Below, piece after piece: positions 1-11,019 of a DNA stretch of 64,000 bases. The translations under genes were made by a program, and so were the position numbers. The stretch lies in the NCBI GenBank assembly GCA_030770425.1, contig JASJFT010000016.1:124001-188000 (forward strand). Reading direction: 5' to 3'. The notes under the pieces were generated by a model. The model did not search any database, was not told where the DNA came from, and saw only the letters and a list, made by a program, of their open reading frames with translations. This stretch comes from Darksidea phi (Eukaryota; Ascomycota; Dothideomycetes; Pleosporales; Lentitheciaceae). The first letter of the stretch is position 1. Every line of letters starts with the position of its first letter.

Positions 1-515
1 TTCTCCAGTTTCCACCAACGAAGGCACAAAACTGGCTCACGAAATTTTCTCCAGACAACAAATACATCGTCATCTCCCTGGGAACGCGCTCCCTCCAGGT
101 ATACTCTCTCGCCAACCTCACAGCGGCGCCGATAGTGCTAAAATCCTTCAACGATTGGATACGATCTATCGAGTGGAGCCCCGATGGCAAATACCTCGCG
201 ACAGGTGACAACGGGAGGATGCAGCTCTGGAAATTTCCCGAAGTAGAACTTGTGCAAACATGGGAAGTCGATAGTTCTGCTGGAGGTGGAGTTTACGAGA
301 TCGGTCTTCTTGCTTGGTTGGACAATGGGAACAAATTGTCATGGATGTACCGGGAGGGAAGGTACATGTACGACTTTGAGAAGAACCTGAAATGGTGGTG
401 GAACCTTGGATTCGACGACCACTCGTGGGCTAGCGGTGGTATATCTTTCTTGAAGAAGAGAGGATATGTGGCTACTGCAGACGGCGATTCACGATTTCGC
501 TTCTGGAAGATCTAA
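1..515 (+). CDS. WD40-repeat protein, C-terminal part (5' end outside window)
   Basis: The frame is open from base 3 to the taa at 513-515, so this is the 3' end of a gene that begins upstream. The 170 visible residues hold WD40-type blades: NWLTKFSPDNKYIVISL near the start, then IEWSPDGKYLATGD, and a final SGGISFLKKRGYVATADGD...RFW strand. WD40 propellers are scaffolds. The catalytic or signalling domain, if any, lies outside the window, so the specific role cannot be named. Many fungal WD40 proteins of this look form the C-terminus of NACHT or F-box proteins, but nothing here decides that. An ATG at 135 is internal and should not be taken as the start. Confidence 0.75.
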   Translation, partial: LQFPPTKAQNWLTKFSPDNKYIVISLGTRSLQVYSLANLTAAPIVLKSFNDWIRSIEWSPDGKYLATGDNGRMQLWKFPEVELVQTWEVDSSAGGGVYEIGLLAWLDNGNKLSWMYREGRYMYDFEKNLKWWWNLGFDDHSWASGGISFLKKRGYVATADGDSRFRFWKI

Positions 516-1018
516 GTCGTTGGTACGAAATGGTTCACATAGGACTACACCAATAAGACAATCTCTTCTTACATACTGCTTCCTGTAGTTGTGTCTAGAA
601 CAGGTACTTTGAAGAAGATCCTCTCTTCAAATGCTACATTCGATCTAGGTAGTCCAAAAGGTGGCTGAGTAAAGAGGGGGCCACTTTCGGAGTGCTGCCC
701 CAATCTGGCTAAATGCGCCTCTCTCGACCGTTCCCACGCCGTCCGCGTAATATCGGACCCGGAGATTCCGCACCTTTATGCAGTCAGTCAGGTGAATGAT
801 ATGAAGCGCTTGGTCAATAATATAGTAGTATGGATAAACAAAGGATGGAAGTTTGGACCCTATAATGATCGCATTACCCTAGATGGATAGTCCGACTCGT
901 ACGGAAGGCCTCACCCCTGCATTGCAGCACCGTTTTCGGATGGGAACTGCACAGTGTATAAGGTCTTGGACGATTTGCGGTATTGTTTTTCTGTTCGAAC
1001 TTGAAGTCTCACCGCAAA
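516..1018. other. intergenic, WD40 gene to AA9 gene
   Basis: No coding frame with a start and family signal was seen. It contains the 3' flank of the WD40 gene and the promoter of the AA9 gene. Confidence 0.6.
957..963 (+). promoter_or_regulatory. TATA-like box of the AA9 gene
   Basis: tataagg lies about 60 bases before the AA9 start codon at 1019, a plausible core-promoter spacing for a regulated secreted enzyme gene. Position and sequence are seen; function is inferred. Confidence 0.3.
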
Positions 1019-2153
1019 ATGAAGGTTTCTCTTGAGCAGCTCACAAACAGAGGCTCGGTGCTCTACCTGTTGCTCTTACAGGGTTTTGGACATGTGCATG
1101 GGCATTGTATGCTGGCTACCCCTTCTTCGTGAAGCCTAAGCTGACAGGTTCAACCAGATGGCTTCCCCTTCGTGATAGTCGACGGTGTAGCCTCGGGAAG
1201 GTGGGAGTACGTCCGGTATGTGGCCCTTCAAGAAATCGCGTGACGCGGAATTGGCCTTGGTTTAACGCGCAATGAAGGCCGTCCACATCTTTCGGTCCCA
1301 ATTTCGACTATTCGGGCCCGGACTCCATGTGCGGTCCTAACGCCACGAAGCCTCTCTTCGCGGTCAAGACCTTGAAAGTTGAGGCCGGCAGCACGGTAAC
1401 ATTCGGTGCTTCAGGTCAGAGCGGTGCCGGTGACGAATCGAAATCCACACTTCCCGTAAGTTGACTCCGCTGAATCGTGATCTCTATCATAGGGAAGAGA
1501 GGGTGTTACGAAGACTGAGTCTTCTTTAGTGGGATAAAGGGTTCATCATTTATCACGACGGCCCTGCCACAGCTTATTTGTCCAAAGCGCCTGGCGAGCT
1601 AGAAGATTATGAGGGCGAAGGTGAATGGTTCAAGATCGCAGCCGTGGGAGCATCGGACGGCATGAACTGGGACTACAGAGGAAGTGCCCATATCAACCAG
1701 GTTCGTTCGCGCGGTTATCTCTTGTGCTTGGACTCACCATCTCAGATGAGCTTCACCATCCCGAAGACCACCCCGCCAGGCAAATATCTCATGCGCGCAG
1801 AGCATCTGAACATCCTGACCTCGTACAAGGCAACTCAGATGTATGCAAATTGTGCTCACATCGAAATTACCGGACCCGGTGGAGGTATGTGATGGATCTA
1901 GTTTTCTGTCGGCTCTAATCGGCAAACTAACGCAATAACTGCTGAAGGTAATCCGGGACCGATGACCAAGTTTCCTGGAGCGTTCACTGCAAAGGACTCT
2001 GGTGAGTTCCCTATGTTTGGCTTTTGGCTTTGGAAAAGCACTAACCTTAGATACGTAGGCATCTGGCTGCCAAACGCACTGATGAAACCGTATCAGCCGT
2101 TGGATCAGCTTAAGAATTGGCAGGGTGCTGGACCGAAAGTTTGGACAGGCTGA
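1019..2153 (+). CDS. AA9 lytic polysaccharide monooxygenase (secreted)
   Basis: Copper enzyme that oxidatively cleaves cellulose and related beta-glucans outside the cell. Exons 1019-1106, 1158-1215, 1278-1455, 1530-1884, 1948-2001 and 2059-2153 join in frame to 275 aa. A 28-aa signal peptide ends before His29, giving a mature N-terminus HYGFPFVIVDG, the copper-binding histidine of the family. Further family marks: SGRWEYVR after it, the second copper His in IIYHDGPATAYLSKAP, the YLMRAEH motif, and the axial Tyr region QMYANCAHIEI. The end is FPGAFTAKDSGIW plus a short tail. There is no CBM1 module. Introns are 51-74 nt with good donors (gtatgc, gtatgt, gtaagt, gtatgt, gtgagt). Without splicing exons 1-3 look broken, but the spliced model has no stop. 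Confidence 0.88.
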
Positions 2154-2875
2154 GCGTAGCTTTAGATAGGATAGCGCCGAAAGAGGGTAGTAAAGCCGGG
2201 CAGTCCAGTTTGATCGTCGAGAACAATTGGCAACAATTATTGTTTTGCTGTCTTGTCATTGGGGAGGTACATCTTATTCGATGTCGTTATCCGTCGTTAG
2301 CATTTCCATTCTTTCTTTCACAGGTGACGCGTTAGTGGGTGATGTACATGCTGCTGGCCCCTGCTGTGCTACCGTCCTCCCTGTTTGCCAGGGCTGAGAT
2401 ATTGTGCAGCGAGCATCCTGCTGTAGCTTGTGGCGGAGCTGTGCCTCTAGTGTCGACACGCCATGTTCCCTAACAAGGTGAATATATGCTTTCACACGAA
2501 ATGTACGACTACGCACTTACACCCACGGGGTGGGGCACTGATAGAGATACTTATTAAGCGAGACGAACACACTCACAGCAATGTCGCATCTATACTTCTC
2601 ACTGCTTGAATATTATGAAGGGGCTGGGCGACGCTCAGTTTCCTCCATCTTTTTTACTCATTGCGAAGGTACCGACCTTTTGCTTCAGCTCTTCAAGCGC
2701 CTAAAATCCTTCGACGGCCTCGTAACCAAAGAAATCCGATGTGCTCGTTGTTACGGTCCTCACGAGCTGGTATGAAAGTAGCGCCTCCTCTTGCTACACC
2801 ACAGTTGTCATAATAGTACACACTCCCACTCGATACCGTACTAGTGACCCGGAACAGATAGTCGCCGCCTCCACA
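2154..2875. other. intergenic, no gene seen
   Basis: Lies between the convergent AA9 and F-box genes. Only short frames without family signal. Confidence 0.5.
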
Positions 2876-4173
2876 TCATCCCATCTCCACATCTCCTCCC
2901 CCATCAACCTCCAACACGCACTGATCATACCTCTGCTCCGGCAGCCCGAAGTAGCCCATCCTCTTCCTCCACACCTCACCCTCCACATCTAGCAACACAC
3001 CCTCCTCTCTCAGACTCCACAGACTACGGCCCGCAAGACTAGTCCTCAGCATCGTGCCTGGAAAGAATATCAGCACTGCCAAGCCCGCGTCCGTACACAT
3101 CCTTTGCACATCGAACACAGGATCGGGACAACGGTTTTTATCGGCTAGGGCGGCGATCTCATGCTGAACTGTATAGAAGTAGACCTCAACGCGGCGTAAG
3201 GAGGGGAATCTTGACTTCTTCTTAGCGAGGCAGAGGTTATTCAGGAAGTTCGCCGTCCTCTCCGAGGCCTCGCTTATGCGTAGTAACTCCAACGTCGGAG
3301 GAAAGATGTTCTCCGGGTCAGCAGGCGTTTCCCAGCTGTTTATACAGTAGCATATAATGCACATTGGCACACTGAGTTCTTTGAGGTTAGCAAAGGAGCG
3401 AAAGTCGAAAAGCGATACTGGACGAATCATAAAGGCCATATGCACAATATTAGTCGGGAACTCCAGGACCTCCAGCCTCTTCTGTAGCACTTCCGAAACG
3501 CAGCCGAGATACTCATGATGCCACCCCGGTGGGCAAGAAAACCATACCCGGGCCCTAAGACATTGACTAAAGATTGGAAAGTCCATCAACCACGACGCGG
3601 CGCATTTCAATTCTTTCAGGTTAGGCAATGCGAGGAGGAGTACTCCAAGCAGCGCCGGTACGACATCTTCCCGCACCGCAGAAGCCCACTTCAACCTGTC
3701 CTCCAGCTCCTTGGCGTAAAAGCTGAAGATTGCGTAGCACTGGCTAAAGAATTTGCCTTTCAGGATATCGCGCGGGCAAGGAACAGCCGGATAAGTTCTC
3801 GGGAGTTGACGTGGTATACCGATGATGGAAGAATGCCAGTCCTCTGGTGGGAGACGGCCCTCGTTTGAGCTCCGTAGCTCCAAACGACGAACCTTGGGTA
3901 TCAAGTGAGGATGATGCGCTATTTGCCAGAGAAAGTAATGGATGTAGGTCAAGCTGCAGGTTGGAGGTACAGTTAGCAAATGTCTTAAGAGCGGGAATTG
4001 TAGTTCAAGGGAGCATACTTGAAGCAAGGGTTGCATAGCAGTGCCTCTTCTGCGATGGGGTGAAACCGGCGACATACGAGCGCGAAGTTGACAAGGTTGG
4101 TGTTCCGGTAGCGGCCATGGAAATGAGAAGCTATTTCGAGCAAGAGTTCGTCGGGCAAGATGTACAGCTGCAT
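2876..4173 (-). CDS. F-box protein
   Basis: Substrate-receptor type protein of SCF ubiquitin ligases. Exons 4173-4019 and 3953-2876 (intron of 65 nt, donor gtatgc, branch gctaact, acceptor ctgcag) give 410 aa. The F-box is at residues 5-45: LPDELLLEIASHF, then LVNFALVCRRFHPIAEEAL. The first exon is almost only this box. The remainder (LRRVEVYF, LKELSVPM, LELLRISEA) has spaced leucine-rich motifs of a degenerate LRR-like fold, common in fungal F-box proteins, but no named substrate domain. It lies 400 bases downstream of a second F-box gene on the same strand. Confidence 0.75.
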
Positions 4174-4573
4174 TGTACGTGTTTTCTAGTGGGCGGCGGA
4201 ATTGGTATTGTTTTAGGTGTGGGTGCCTATGATTCCAAGTTGGGCGTATGTAACTCGCGGTCACGTGCATGTCTTTCACCTTCATCAAGATCTAGTCTAG
4301 ATCAGGTAAGCTAGAACTCTCCCATTTTGATGATTAGTCCCTAGTCAGATGATTTAATAACATTTGCGCTTTCTTTTAGCGCAAAAGACATGATTAAGTC
4401 CGCCTGCGTACTACTCTAATGAGACACCACGTAGACCAATGCATATTCTCGCACTAATCAGTCCCACTAAAGCTACCTCTATTTCCAAAATACGTTATGG
4501 TGAAATCTCCTCATTTGAATGATGCCTCATCGTGAGGTACCAGGCTACTACCGCTCATTCGCAGCTGTGCATC
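4174..4573. other. intergenic between the two F-box genes
   Basis: AT-richer 400-base spacer. No gene recognised; it holds the promoter of the downstream F-box gene. Confidence 0.5.
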
Positions 4574-6244
4574 CTAGACAACCTTCTGCTTCAACCGCCG
4601 CGGTCGCGGTGTCGGTGATCGCGATTTGGAAGCCCCACATGCCGCTGTTTTGCGGCGTCTTTTTTGCAAGCGAGCACGCGATGTGGGTGCGGCCTTGACG
4701 TCCGTGAAAAATTTCACCCCAGACCATTCTTTGGCGTCAAACGTTGCAGGCGAAGCTGTCAACGCGGGCGGCGTGGATGAGCGCTCGGAAACGGTGAAGA
4801 CATACGATGATGGCCGGTCCCGCTGTTGGGGGCTCATAGCTTTTTCTATGGATGGGACAGTGTCGAGGGTAGTGTTTGGGGTCATAACTGTGCATGGGGA
4901 ATGCATGTTCGCCCAGACTTGAGCTGTCGGGGCATATTTGGGAATCAGTGCTGCATTTTCTTTCTTTTTTCCGAAGCTCAGCTGCGGTACTCCGTCTAGA
5001 GACACTTGAGGGATAAATCGTGACACCCTCCGAGGCTTGACTGGCGCCTTGTTGCCTCTCAGGAAAGAGCGAGTTTCTAGCTTTGTTCTCCACCGCGGAG
5101 TACCATTTTCAGAGCGAGACACTGTTTCAGAAAATTGCTTGCCCTTCGCAGCTGTGAACCACGCCTCGAGGTCCGAAAGATGCGACCAGGCTTCTACTTC
5201 CTCAAGGAGGTCGACAGGAGACTTATCGGAGCCATCAAAACACCCGATGTTCACACCGGCTTGGACCAGTAGGCGAACTTCTCTGCTGAAAGCGTTCAGC
5301 ATGCCATGTTCTTGGTTGATCAAAAGCAGACTAGTCCGTACGCACGAACTGAAGAAGAGGTCCAGTTGACACAAATGCGGAAATTCTGCGGCCATACAAG
5401 CATGGCGAAACTCTGTTATCCATCGCCGAATATGCTTGTTGCATGGCCGAAGCTGGAGGCATTCGAGATTGGGAGGCAGCACCTGGACCAATTGGGTCGG
5501 TTCTTCGTTTGCGTAGATGAACGCATCCATGGGCAGGCTCAGTCGGACCAAACTTGAAAAAGCTCGAAGATTGAGATTGTAGGCCCTGAGGCTCTTCCAC
5601 GTGTTCGATTTGGGTATCGTAAGAACTCGCAATCGTGTTTTTAGCAATTCCGAGGCAAGTTCTGGGAAAGGAGGGTAGAGCTTGTATTCCCCAACCGACC
5701 AAGGCTCTGGCGTCCTAGGTAGTTGTAAGGTTATATACTTGAGGTTGGGCGATAGGGCAACCAGAATGTTGAAGAAGAATTGGTGGTCGGTGGTCCAGAT
5801 ACCATCTTCGTTTTTCTCCGCGGCTTCGAGGATGCTCGTCCAATACCCCTTGCCGTTGATAGAGTCAACCAAAGCCTGACATTTGCGGATGAGATCCGGA
5901 TCGAATATCTTCCCGGGTCCAGGATTCGTCCTATTGGGATGGGTTTCTTCGTACTGGTAGTCTCCCAGGTCCACATGCTTGATCTTTAGGGCAAGATCTC
6001 GGCGGTAGTCGTACAACATCCTGGTAAATTTGCCGACACCGTTCAGAGGAAGGATGGCTGATTTCGCGAGTGCTTCCTGGGCGACATGTCTCCATCGCTT
6101 CGAGACACAGGAGAGCTGGCAGAGATGACTGTTCTTCGCAAGACTGCTCGCGATGGTGAGGAGGATTTCATCTGGGAGCGTAAAGATGGGCGATGTCGAT
6201 GCACTAGCCGCACAAGCGGCGGTGTCTGCTTGTTGCGCATCCAT
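4574..6244 (-). CDS. F-box protein, long form with basic C-terminus
   Basis: Single exon, 556 aa from the ATG at 6244; the frame is open a little upstream but has no earlier ATG. The F-box follows a short Ala/Ser-rich leader: FTLPDEILLTIASSL, then LCQLSCVSKRWRHVAQEAL. The middle part has the weak leucine-rich pattern usual in fungal F-box proteins (LSPNLKYITLQL, LRVLTIPKS, LPPNLECLQLRP). The last 130 residues are Ser/Thr/Pro/Lys-rich and end in a basic stretch (KRRRKTAACG...PRPRRLKQK) that could act as a nuclear localisation signal. Likely an SCF adaptor; target unknown. Similar in architecture to the neighbouring F-box gene, though clear recent duplication is not evident. Confidence 0.7.
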   Translation of the reverse strand: MDAQQADTAACAASASTSPIFTLPDEILLTIASSLAKNSHLCQLSCVSKRWRHVAQEALAKSAILPLNGVGKFTRMLYDYRRDLALKIKHVDLGDYQYEETHPNRTNPGPGKIFDPDLIRKCQALVDSINGKGYWTSILEAAEKNEDGIWTTDHQFFFNILVALSPNLKYITLQLPRTPEPWSVGEYKLYPPFPELASELLKTRLRVLTIPKSNTWKSLRAYNLNLRAFSSLVRLSLPMDAFIYANEEPTQLVQVLPPNLECLQLRPCNKHIRRWITEFRHACMAAEFPHLCQLDLFFSSCVRTSLLLINQEHGMLNAFSREVRLLVQAGVNIGCFDGSDKSPVDLLEEVEAWSHLSDLEAWFTAAKGKQFSETVSRSENGTPRWRTKLETRSFLRGNKAPVKPRRVSRFIPQVSLDGVPQLSFGKKKENAALIPKYAPTAQVWANMHSPCTVMTPNTTLDTVPSIEKAMSPQQRDRPSSYVFTVSERSSTPPALTASPATFDAKEWSGVKFFTDVKAAPTSRARLQKRRRKTAACGASKSRSPTPRPRRLKQKVV

Positions 6245-6895
6245 GGGGTGGTACGCAGTTGTGGTTATCGCTGAAGAGACATGGCTGGTGTTGGGTGCTG
6301 AGCTGTCTCGCTCGATGCGGTTAGTTGGCTTGGCAGTTGATGTCACCGAATCGTGATTGGGACACTACACATACACATAGCAAACAGGAAGTGAGAAAGA
6401 CGCCGTTCCTGGGTCCTGGAAGCTGTATTTTGAGGTTAGGTGGTGAGCCTAGGAACCATGGTTCCGAAAGTGGTGTAAGTATGGCCAAGCATTTCACTGC
6501 GGGGCAACAGCGACTGGAGTATAGGAAAAGGCCATTACTACAACACCCATCGCTATCGCGTTACTACTCGGACCACAAGCTGTAGCTCGAAATTTGCGAG
6601 ATTTGTGCCGACATCCTTGTTGCCACACCTCAAATGGGAACGCACAGGCGATGCAGAAGCACGTAATCTCCTTCCTCACCTATTGTATTGACGTGTTGTA
6701 TACTTAGGGCCGTCTTCACCCAATTACAGCTTGAGAGGAGCGGGGCTGCTACTTGCCTAGGAGCCTGGGCAACCTGATTCATTAAATTACCTATTCGCCC
6801 GACTACCCACAGTCCTCAAAAGTGATCCACAAACTCTCTTGAACTGACATCGCACCCAATATCCTGGCAGGCGTTGTGGCTCTAACGGCACAGCT
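6245..6895. other. intergenic, divergent promoter region F-box / P450
   Basis: 651 bases between divergent genes. No coding signal; presumed to hold both promoters. Confidence 0.5.
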
Positions 6896-8765
6896 ATGGG
6901 TCTCCTTACCAGCTTTGAGCGCGTTAACATGTCGCCGACGCTCGTCGTGACAACATCTCTAGTAGCCTTGCTCACCTACGCGGTAGTCCACGCCCTCTTC
7001 CTTCGAAAACTGCCCCAGAATGCACCTCCAATTGCTATCGGCAATTACCCTGTTCTCGGCGCGGTGCGATTCTGGACAGATCGATGGGAGTTCATCAAGG
7101 ACGCTCGTCGTCACTCACCGACGGGCAACTTTAGTTTCTATGCAGGGTCGAATCTCATAGTAGGATTGTCTGGTCAGAAAGGGCGGCGGCTGTTCTATGA
7201 GACTCGAGAGCTCAAACTTGAGGAAGGGTATGCTCGCCCTATTGTGGCATGATCAGTGAGGGATTACTGATTGCTTGCATAGCTATGCTGTTCTCTTTGG
7301 ACAAGCACCGGATATCAAGTCGCACGATGATTCCAGCGCACAGGAAGATGCCCAATCAGCTCATAATAGGTTCACGCGGCACCTATTGCACTTCCTCAAA
7401 ACCGATTACTTCCGCAAGAAGCTCCCTATCCTCGTCGCAGATGTGCACGCAGAAATGGAAGCCTTGAAGAATGTTCCTCGTGGCGTCACTGATCCGTTCC
7501 AGTCCATCTACTGCCTTGTGTTCCGTCTCACCATCCGCCTAGCTGGGGCAGATGACATGGCTGAAGACCCCCAGCTCGCCGACAAAGTACTGCGTTCTTT
7601 CACTATGATCGAACAAAGCGCTGGTGCCACTACCGTCTTGTTCCCAAATACTCCGACAATTGCCTCGCTCAAGCGAACATACGGAGGAGGCCGTCTATAC
7701 ATGTGAGTGTCATTATCCCACCCGAAGGCCATACGTTCTGCTAATGCTGTCCTTTGCTCAGGTTGGTAGAGAAGATCGTCAAGCAGAGAGAAGCGAGCGG
7801 AGAAAGACGTGACGATGCCCTTCAGTTTTTGGGTAAGTTTGGGCGGTACGAACAGCGCTAACCCTCTGCTAACATGCGCGTAGTAAGCTCTCTCTTTCCA
7901 CCTCTTTAGCTCACAGAGACCGAGGTGCTCCGAACCTTGTGTGATATGCCTTCTTTCGTCTCACAAATCTCGATTATTTGCTAATGGTACCGTCAACCTG
8001 GAGATGGACGAGGGAGAACGCACTTTCAAGATCATCGAATTCATCGTGGGAGCGCTCTTTGCCGGTCTACTCAACAGTGGCATCAATGCAGCCTGGATGC
8101 TATGCTGTCTCGCCTGCTCGCCGGAATGGCTGTTGAAGGCTCGCGAGGAAGTACGTCTGGTTGCCGCAAAGTACGCCTCAAATTCCAATGCCCCCTTGCG
8201 CAAACAGCTGGACGACCTGCCTTTTGAAGCCTTTGAGACGGAATTCCCGGTCATGGACATGTGTCTACGCGACTCAATCCGCCTGAATCAGATGATGGCT
8301 CAATTCCGAAGGAACGTCAGCAGCAAACCCATCCCCATCGGAACCGGCGAAGTGATCCCGCCTGGTGCTTTCGTTGCCTATCATACTGGAGATGTTCATA
8401 TGGACCCCGAGGTCTATCCAGATCCCGAGAAATGGGACCCGAGCCGCTATTCACCAGGGGAGGCTCAGGACAAGAGTACCATTCATGGCTTTGTTGGCTG
8501 GGGAAGTGGTAGGCATCCATGCTGTAGGTGCTCGGAAGTCCTTCCGATGAAACCCCCCAAAACTGACCCACTAATAGTAGGCATGCGTTTCGCCAAGTTC
8601 GAGCAGAACATCATCACGGCATACTTCCTTGCTTACTTCGACTTCCACCTTGAGGATAAGTATGGCAACAAGCTCCTGAAACCGCCCAAGATTGACTTCA
8701 ATCAACATGGACCGCGTAAGCCCAAAGTCCAACATTTCCTCAAGCTCACACTGCGGGAGGAATAG
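6896..8765 (+). CDS. cytochrome P450
   Basis: Haem-thiolate monooxygenase, membrane-anchored (hydrophobic helix about residues 12-35). Proposed exons 6896-7227, 7283-7702, 7762-7832, 7910-7938, 8004-8523 and 8578-8765 join in frame to 519 aa. Splicing the last intron (donor gtaggt, acceptor actaatag) restores the haem loop FVGWGSGRHPC-LGMRFAKFE with the Cys ligand. The I-helix reads GALFAGLLNSGINAAW and lacks the usual acid-Thr pair. The K-helix reads CLRDSIRL, with Asp where the ExxR Glu normally sits. The PERF-like region is DPEKWDPSRY. The 29-nt fourth exon is the least certain part: it is bounded by a strong pyrimidine tract and tag acceptor at 7909 and a gtgtga donor. Substrate unknown; no biosynthetic cluster partners are nearby. 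Confidence 0.8.
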
Positions 8766-9495
8766 GGTCGTGGTCTATCTGGGAGCCTTGACTCCGTCGG
8801 GGCTTGCTGGATTGGGAATGACTTATTCGATGGTCTGAACCCCGTAGGGGCTTGGAAGATGTGGGGTTGCGGCCAATCAGAAGTTCTATGCGGTGAATAT
8901 CATCATAGGGATCTTTCCTAGGGACACTCTTATTACGGAAGCACCTTGGGCAGACACTAGTAGCTTTCACAATGTCTATCAAGACCATGCAAAACATCAT
9001 TTTCCTTCTCATCTGCTGGTATGGGAATGCATTACGGAGTGGATAGCTTTTCGAACGCCTACTCAATTCTCACTTTCTGGGCAGGGACAACGGAAGGTTA
9101 AGGGCATTATGCAGACTGTTTAACAATAAGCCACGAAGGAAAATGCGTTATGCGCCTCGACCCGGGAGTTACGTCATCGTCTTCTCATCACAGCCCTTTC
9201 CAAGTCTTCCGACGACGAAAATCACCGTTATCCCAACTCCACGCTCACAAACGGCGAAGTCTACTCTAGCCATTCGCCCATCTCTCAACTACAATGGCCC
9301 CTAACCTTGGGTCGAAAGAAGCAGTGGAAAATCATTGTAGGGAGCTCTGACGATGCGACGTCTGAGTTGGACCAAATATCCGGACTGTAATGGTTGGGAT
9401 GCGACGAATTAGGTGCAATACGGCCGAGAGAGGAAAAGATGGCCACGAGGCACAGATTGGACCTCTCAACACGCCAGCAGAAGGCTAGTAGTTGT
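8766..9495. other. intergenic, no gene seen
   Basis: Convergent 3' flanks of the P450 gene and the hypothetical gene. Nothing supported. Confidence 0.45.
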
Positions 9496-10107
9496 TCATA
9501 GACGTGTTTGGTTGCTGATGATTGTATTTCGTCGATTCTGCGTACTCCAGGGATCGGATTGTTCGAGAAAGCGTTGCATTGGATCCGCGGCCTCCCTTCT
9601 TCGCATAAGATTCGCAACAGGTCCTTGATACCCATCTGTTCCTCTCCCAAACACACCATTGTATCCACCTCTTCCCCTTTCAAAAATTCCATTATATTCA
9701 TCCCTTCCACCCCGCCCTGTATTTCCATTTCTTCCCGCAGAAGCACCTACGCCTCTCAGGTCATCACTCATCCGTACCTCTCTGTTCGATCGCATATCCT
9801 TGATCTTTCCGTGGTCTAGCTCCAAAATTTGAGATGTTCTTTCGAAGGTAGGTTTGCTTCCAACAGGAGCTGGACTGCTCGAAGACGGTCGGTATTGGGG
9901 CTGCTCTACGAGGACGCCGTCCGGCCGCTGTACAATGCGATAAGTCGTCTTCTTGCGCGACTTCGATTCAACAGTCATTCTGATCGTGAGATGAACGGTA
10001 CCGTCTACATTGCTGCTGGTCTCGTTGGTGTTGGAGGAAGTCCTCTCTGGGAGAGATGTGCTCGAGGGAGTGGTGTTGGAGGGGACTGTCTTGCTATGGA
10101 TTGTCAT
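9496..10107 (-). CDS. hypothetical low-complexity protein
   Basis: 203 aa from the ATG at 10107. Not recognised. Ser/Thr/Asn-rich N-terminus (TVPSNTTPSSTSLPERTSSN), a central basic segment (VESKSRKKTTYRIVQRPDG), then a Gly/Arg-rich repeat with three similar units of the kind RG(G/T)(D/G)xYNGxFxRG between about residues 134 and 172. Such RG-rich tails occur in RNA-associated proteins, but that is only a resemblance. The frame could also be a chance open frame; the repeat units and the sensible ATG favour a gene. Confidence 0.4.
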   Translation of the reverse strand: MTIHSKTVPSNTTPSSTSLPERTSSNTNETSSNVDGTVHLTIRMTVESKSRKKTTYRIVQRPDGVLVEQPQYRPSSSSPAPVGSKPTFERTSQILELDHGKIKDMRSNREVRMSDDLRGVGASAGRNGNTGRGGRDEYNGIFERGRGGYNGVFGRGTDGYQGPVANLMRRREAADPMQRFLEQSDPWSTQNRRNTIISNQTRL

Positions 10108-10450
10108 TGTCGGTCGACTTCTCTGTTCGTTTGATAGTAGTTCAAGAGGGTAAGCGAGGTTCTGAGAAAATGATGTGACACAATATAGATGCAATGCCTA
10201 TTGATGCTGATATTGGGCATAAACCGCGAAGAGATACTCTTACCTTTATACGCTCCCCTTCCCTCCACATCACACCCATCTAGGCATCTCAACGTTCAGC
10301 TCACTTCACCGACAGCCGCCTTACGACCATCATGTCTTCCATGGGGGCCCCCCCCCCCCCGCCGGCCACCCACCCCCGCCGCGCACCGGCCCCCCACCAG
10401 ATGGGTAACCGGCGCGGCCCCCCGCGGGGGGGGGGGNNNNNNNNNNCCCC

Positions 10451-10496
<46 letters not shown>

Positions 10497-11019
10497 CCCC
10501 CCCCCACACCCGCCCCCCCGCGCCCCCCCCGCCCCCCCCCGCCCCCCCCCCCCCGCCCCCCCCCCACCCGGGCCCCCCCCCCCCCCCCCCCCCCAGGCCT
10601 AGAACTCCACGCCCGCTCCTCATCCCTACCCATCTTCATCTGACCCTCGCTTCACGCACGGCTGGGCGTCAGAATAGGCGTTGCGCAACCGTTGCCTTGC
10701 ACGTATAACCCTGCAACGACATCATACCTCATCTTCACCACTCCGACTCGAAAGTCTAGACCATCGTTCACCTGCAGCTCTCGCGAACACGCGACGCGTC
10801 AACGACAGGGGTATTTCGGTGTTGTCGCTTGGTGCGGGGGGCTGAGACGCACTGCCCAGCGCCACTGCGATCATCGTGTGGCACGAGCGTGATGTCATTG
10901 TGCGTAGAGTGTTTTGAGGGCTAGCTGAAAATACCTGAGGTAGCGAGATGTTAATAGAAGTAACAGTAATTGAAAGTGGTACCTGCGATTTTGAACCATT
11001 TATTTGTTTACTGCATGCA
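10108..11019. other. intergenic with low-quality poly-C/G sequence
   Basis: Contains an assembly gap and about 250 bases of C/G homopolymer. The remaining sequence shows no gene. Pro- or Gly-only frames across the homopolymer are meaningless. Confidence 0.7.
10340..10597. other. assembly gap (10437-10446) in poly-C/G low-quality sequence
   Basis: Ten N flanked by long runs of G (left) and C (right), with sharp onset from normal sequence at about 10340 and return at about 10597. This is the typical look of decaying read ends joined across a gap, not a biological repeat. Confidence 0.85.

Noticed and set aside
1107..1277. Apparent stop codons in the AA9 gene suggesting a pseudogene
   Set aside because: All fall in introns 1107-1157 and 1216-1277; splicing restores a complete secreted AA9 protein with His1.
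10301..10643. Long Pro-rich and Gly-rich open frames
   Set aside because: They are translations of poly-C/G low-quality sequence around an assembly gap.
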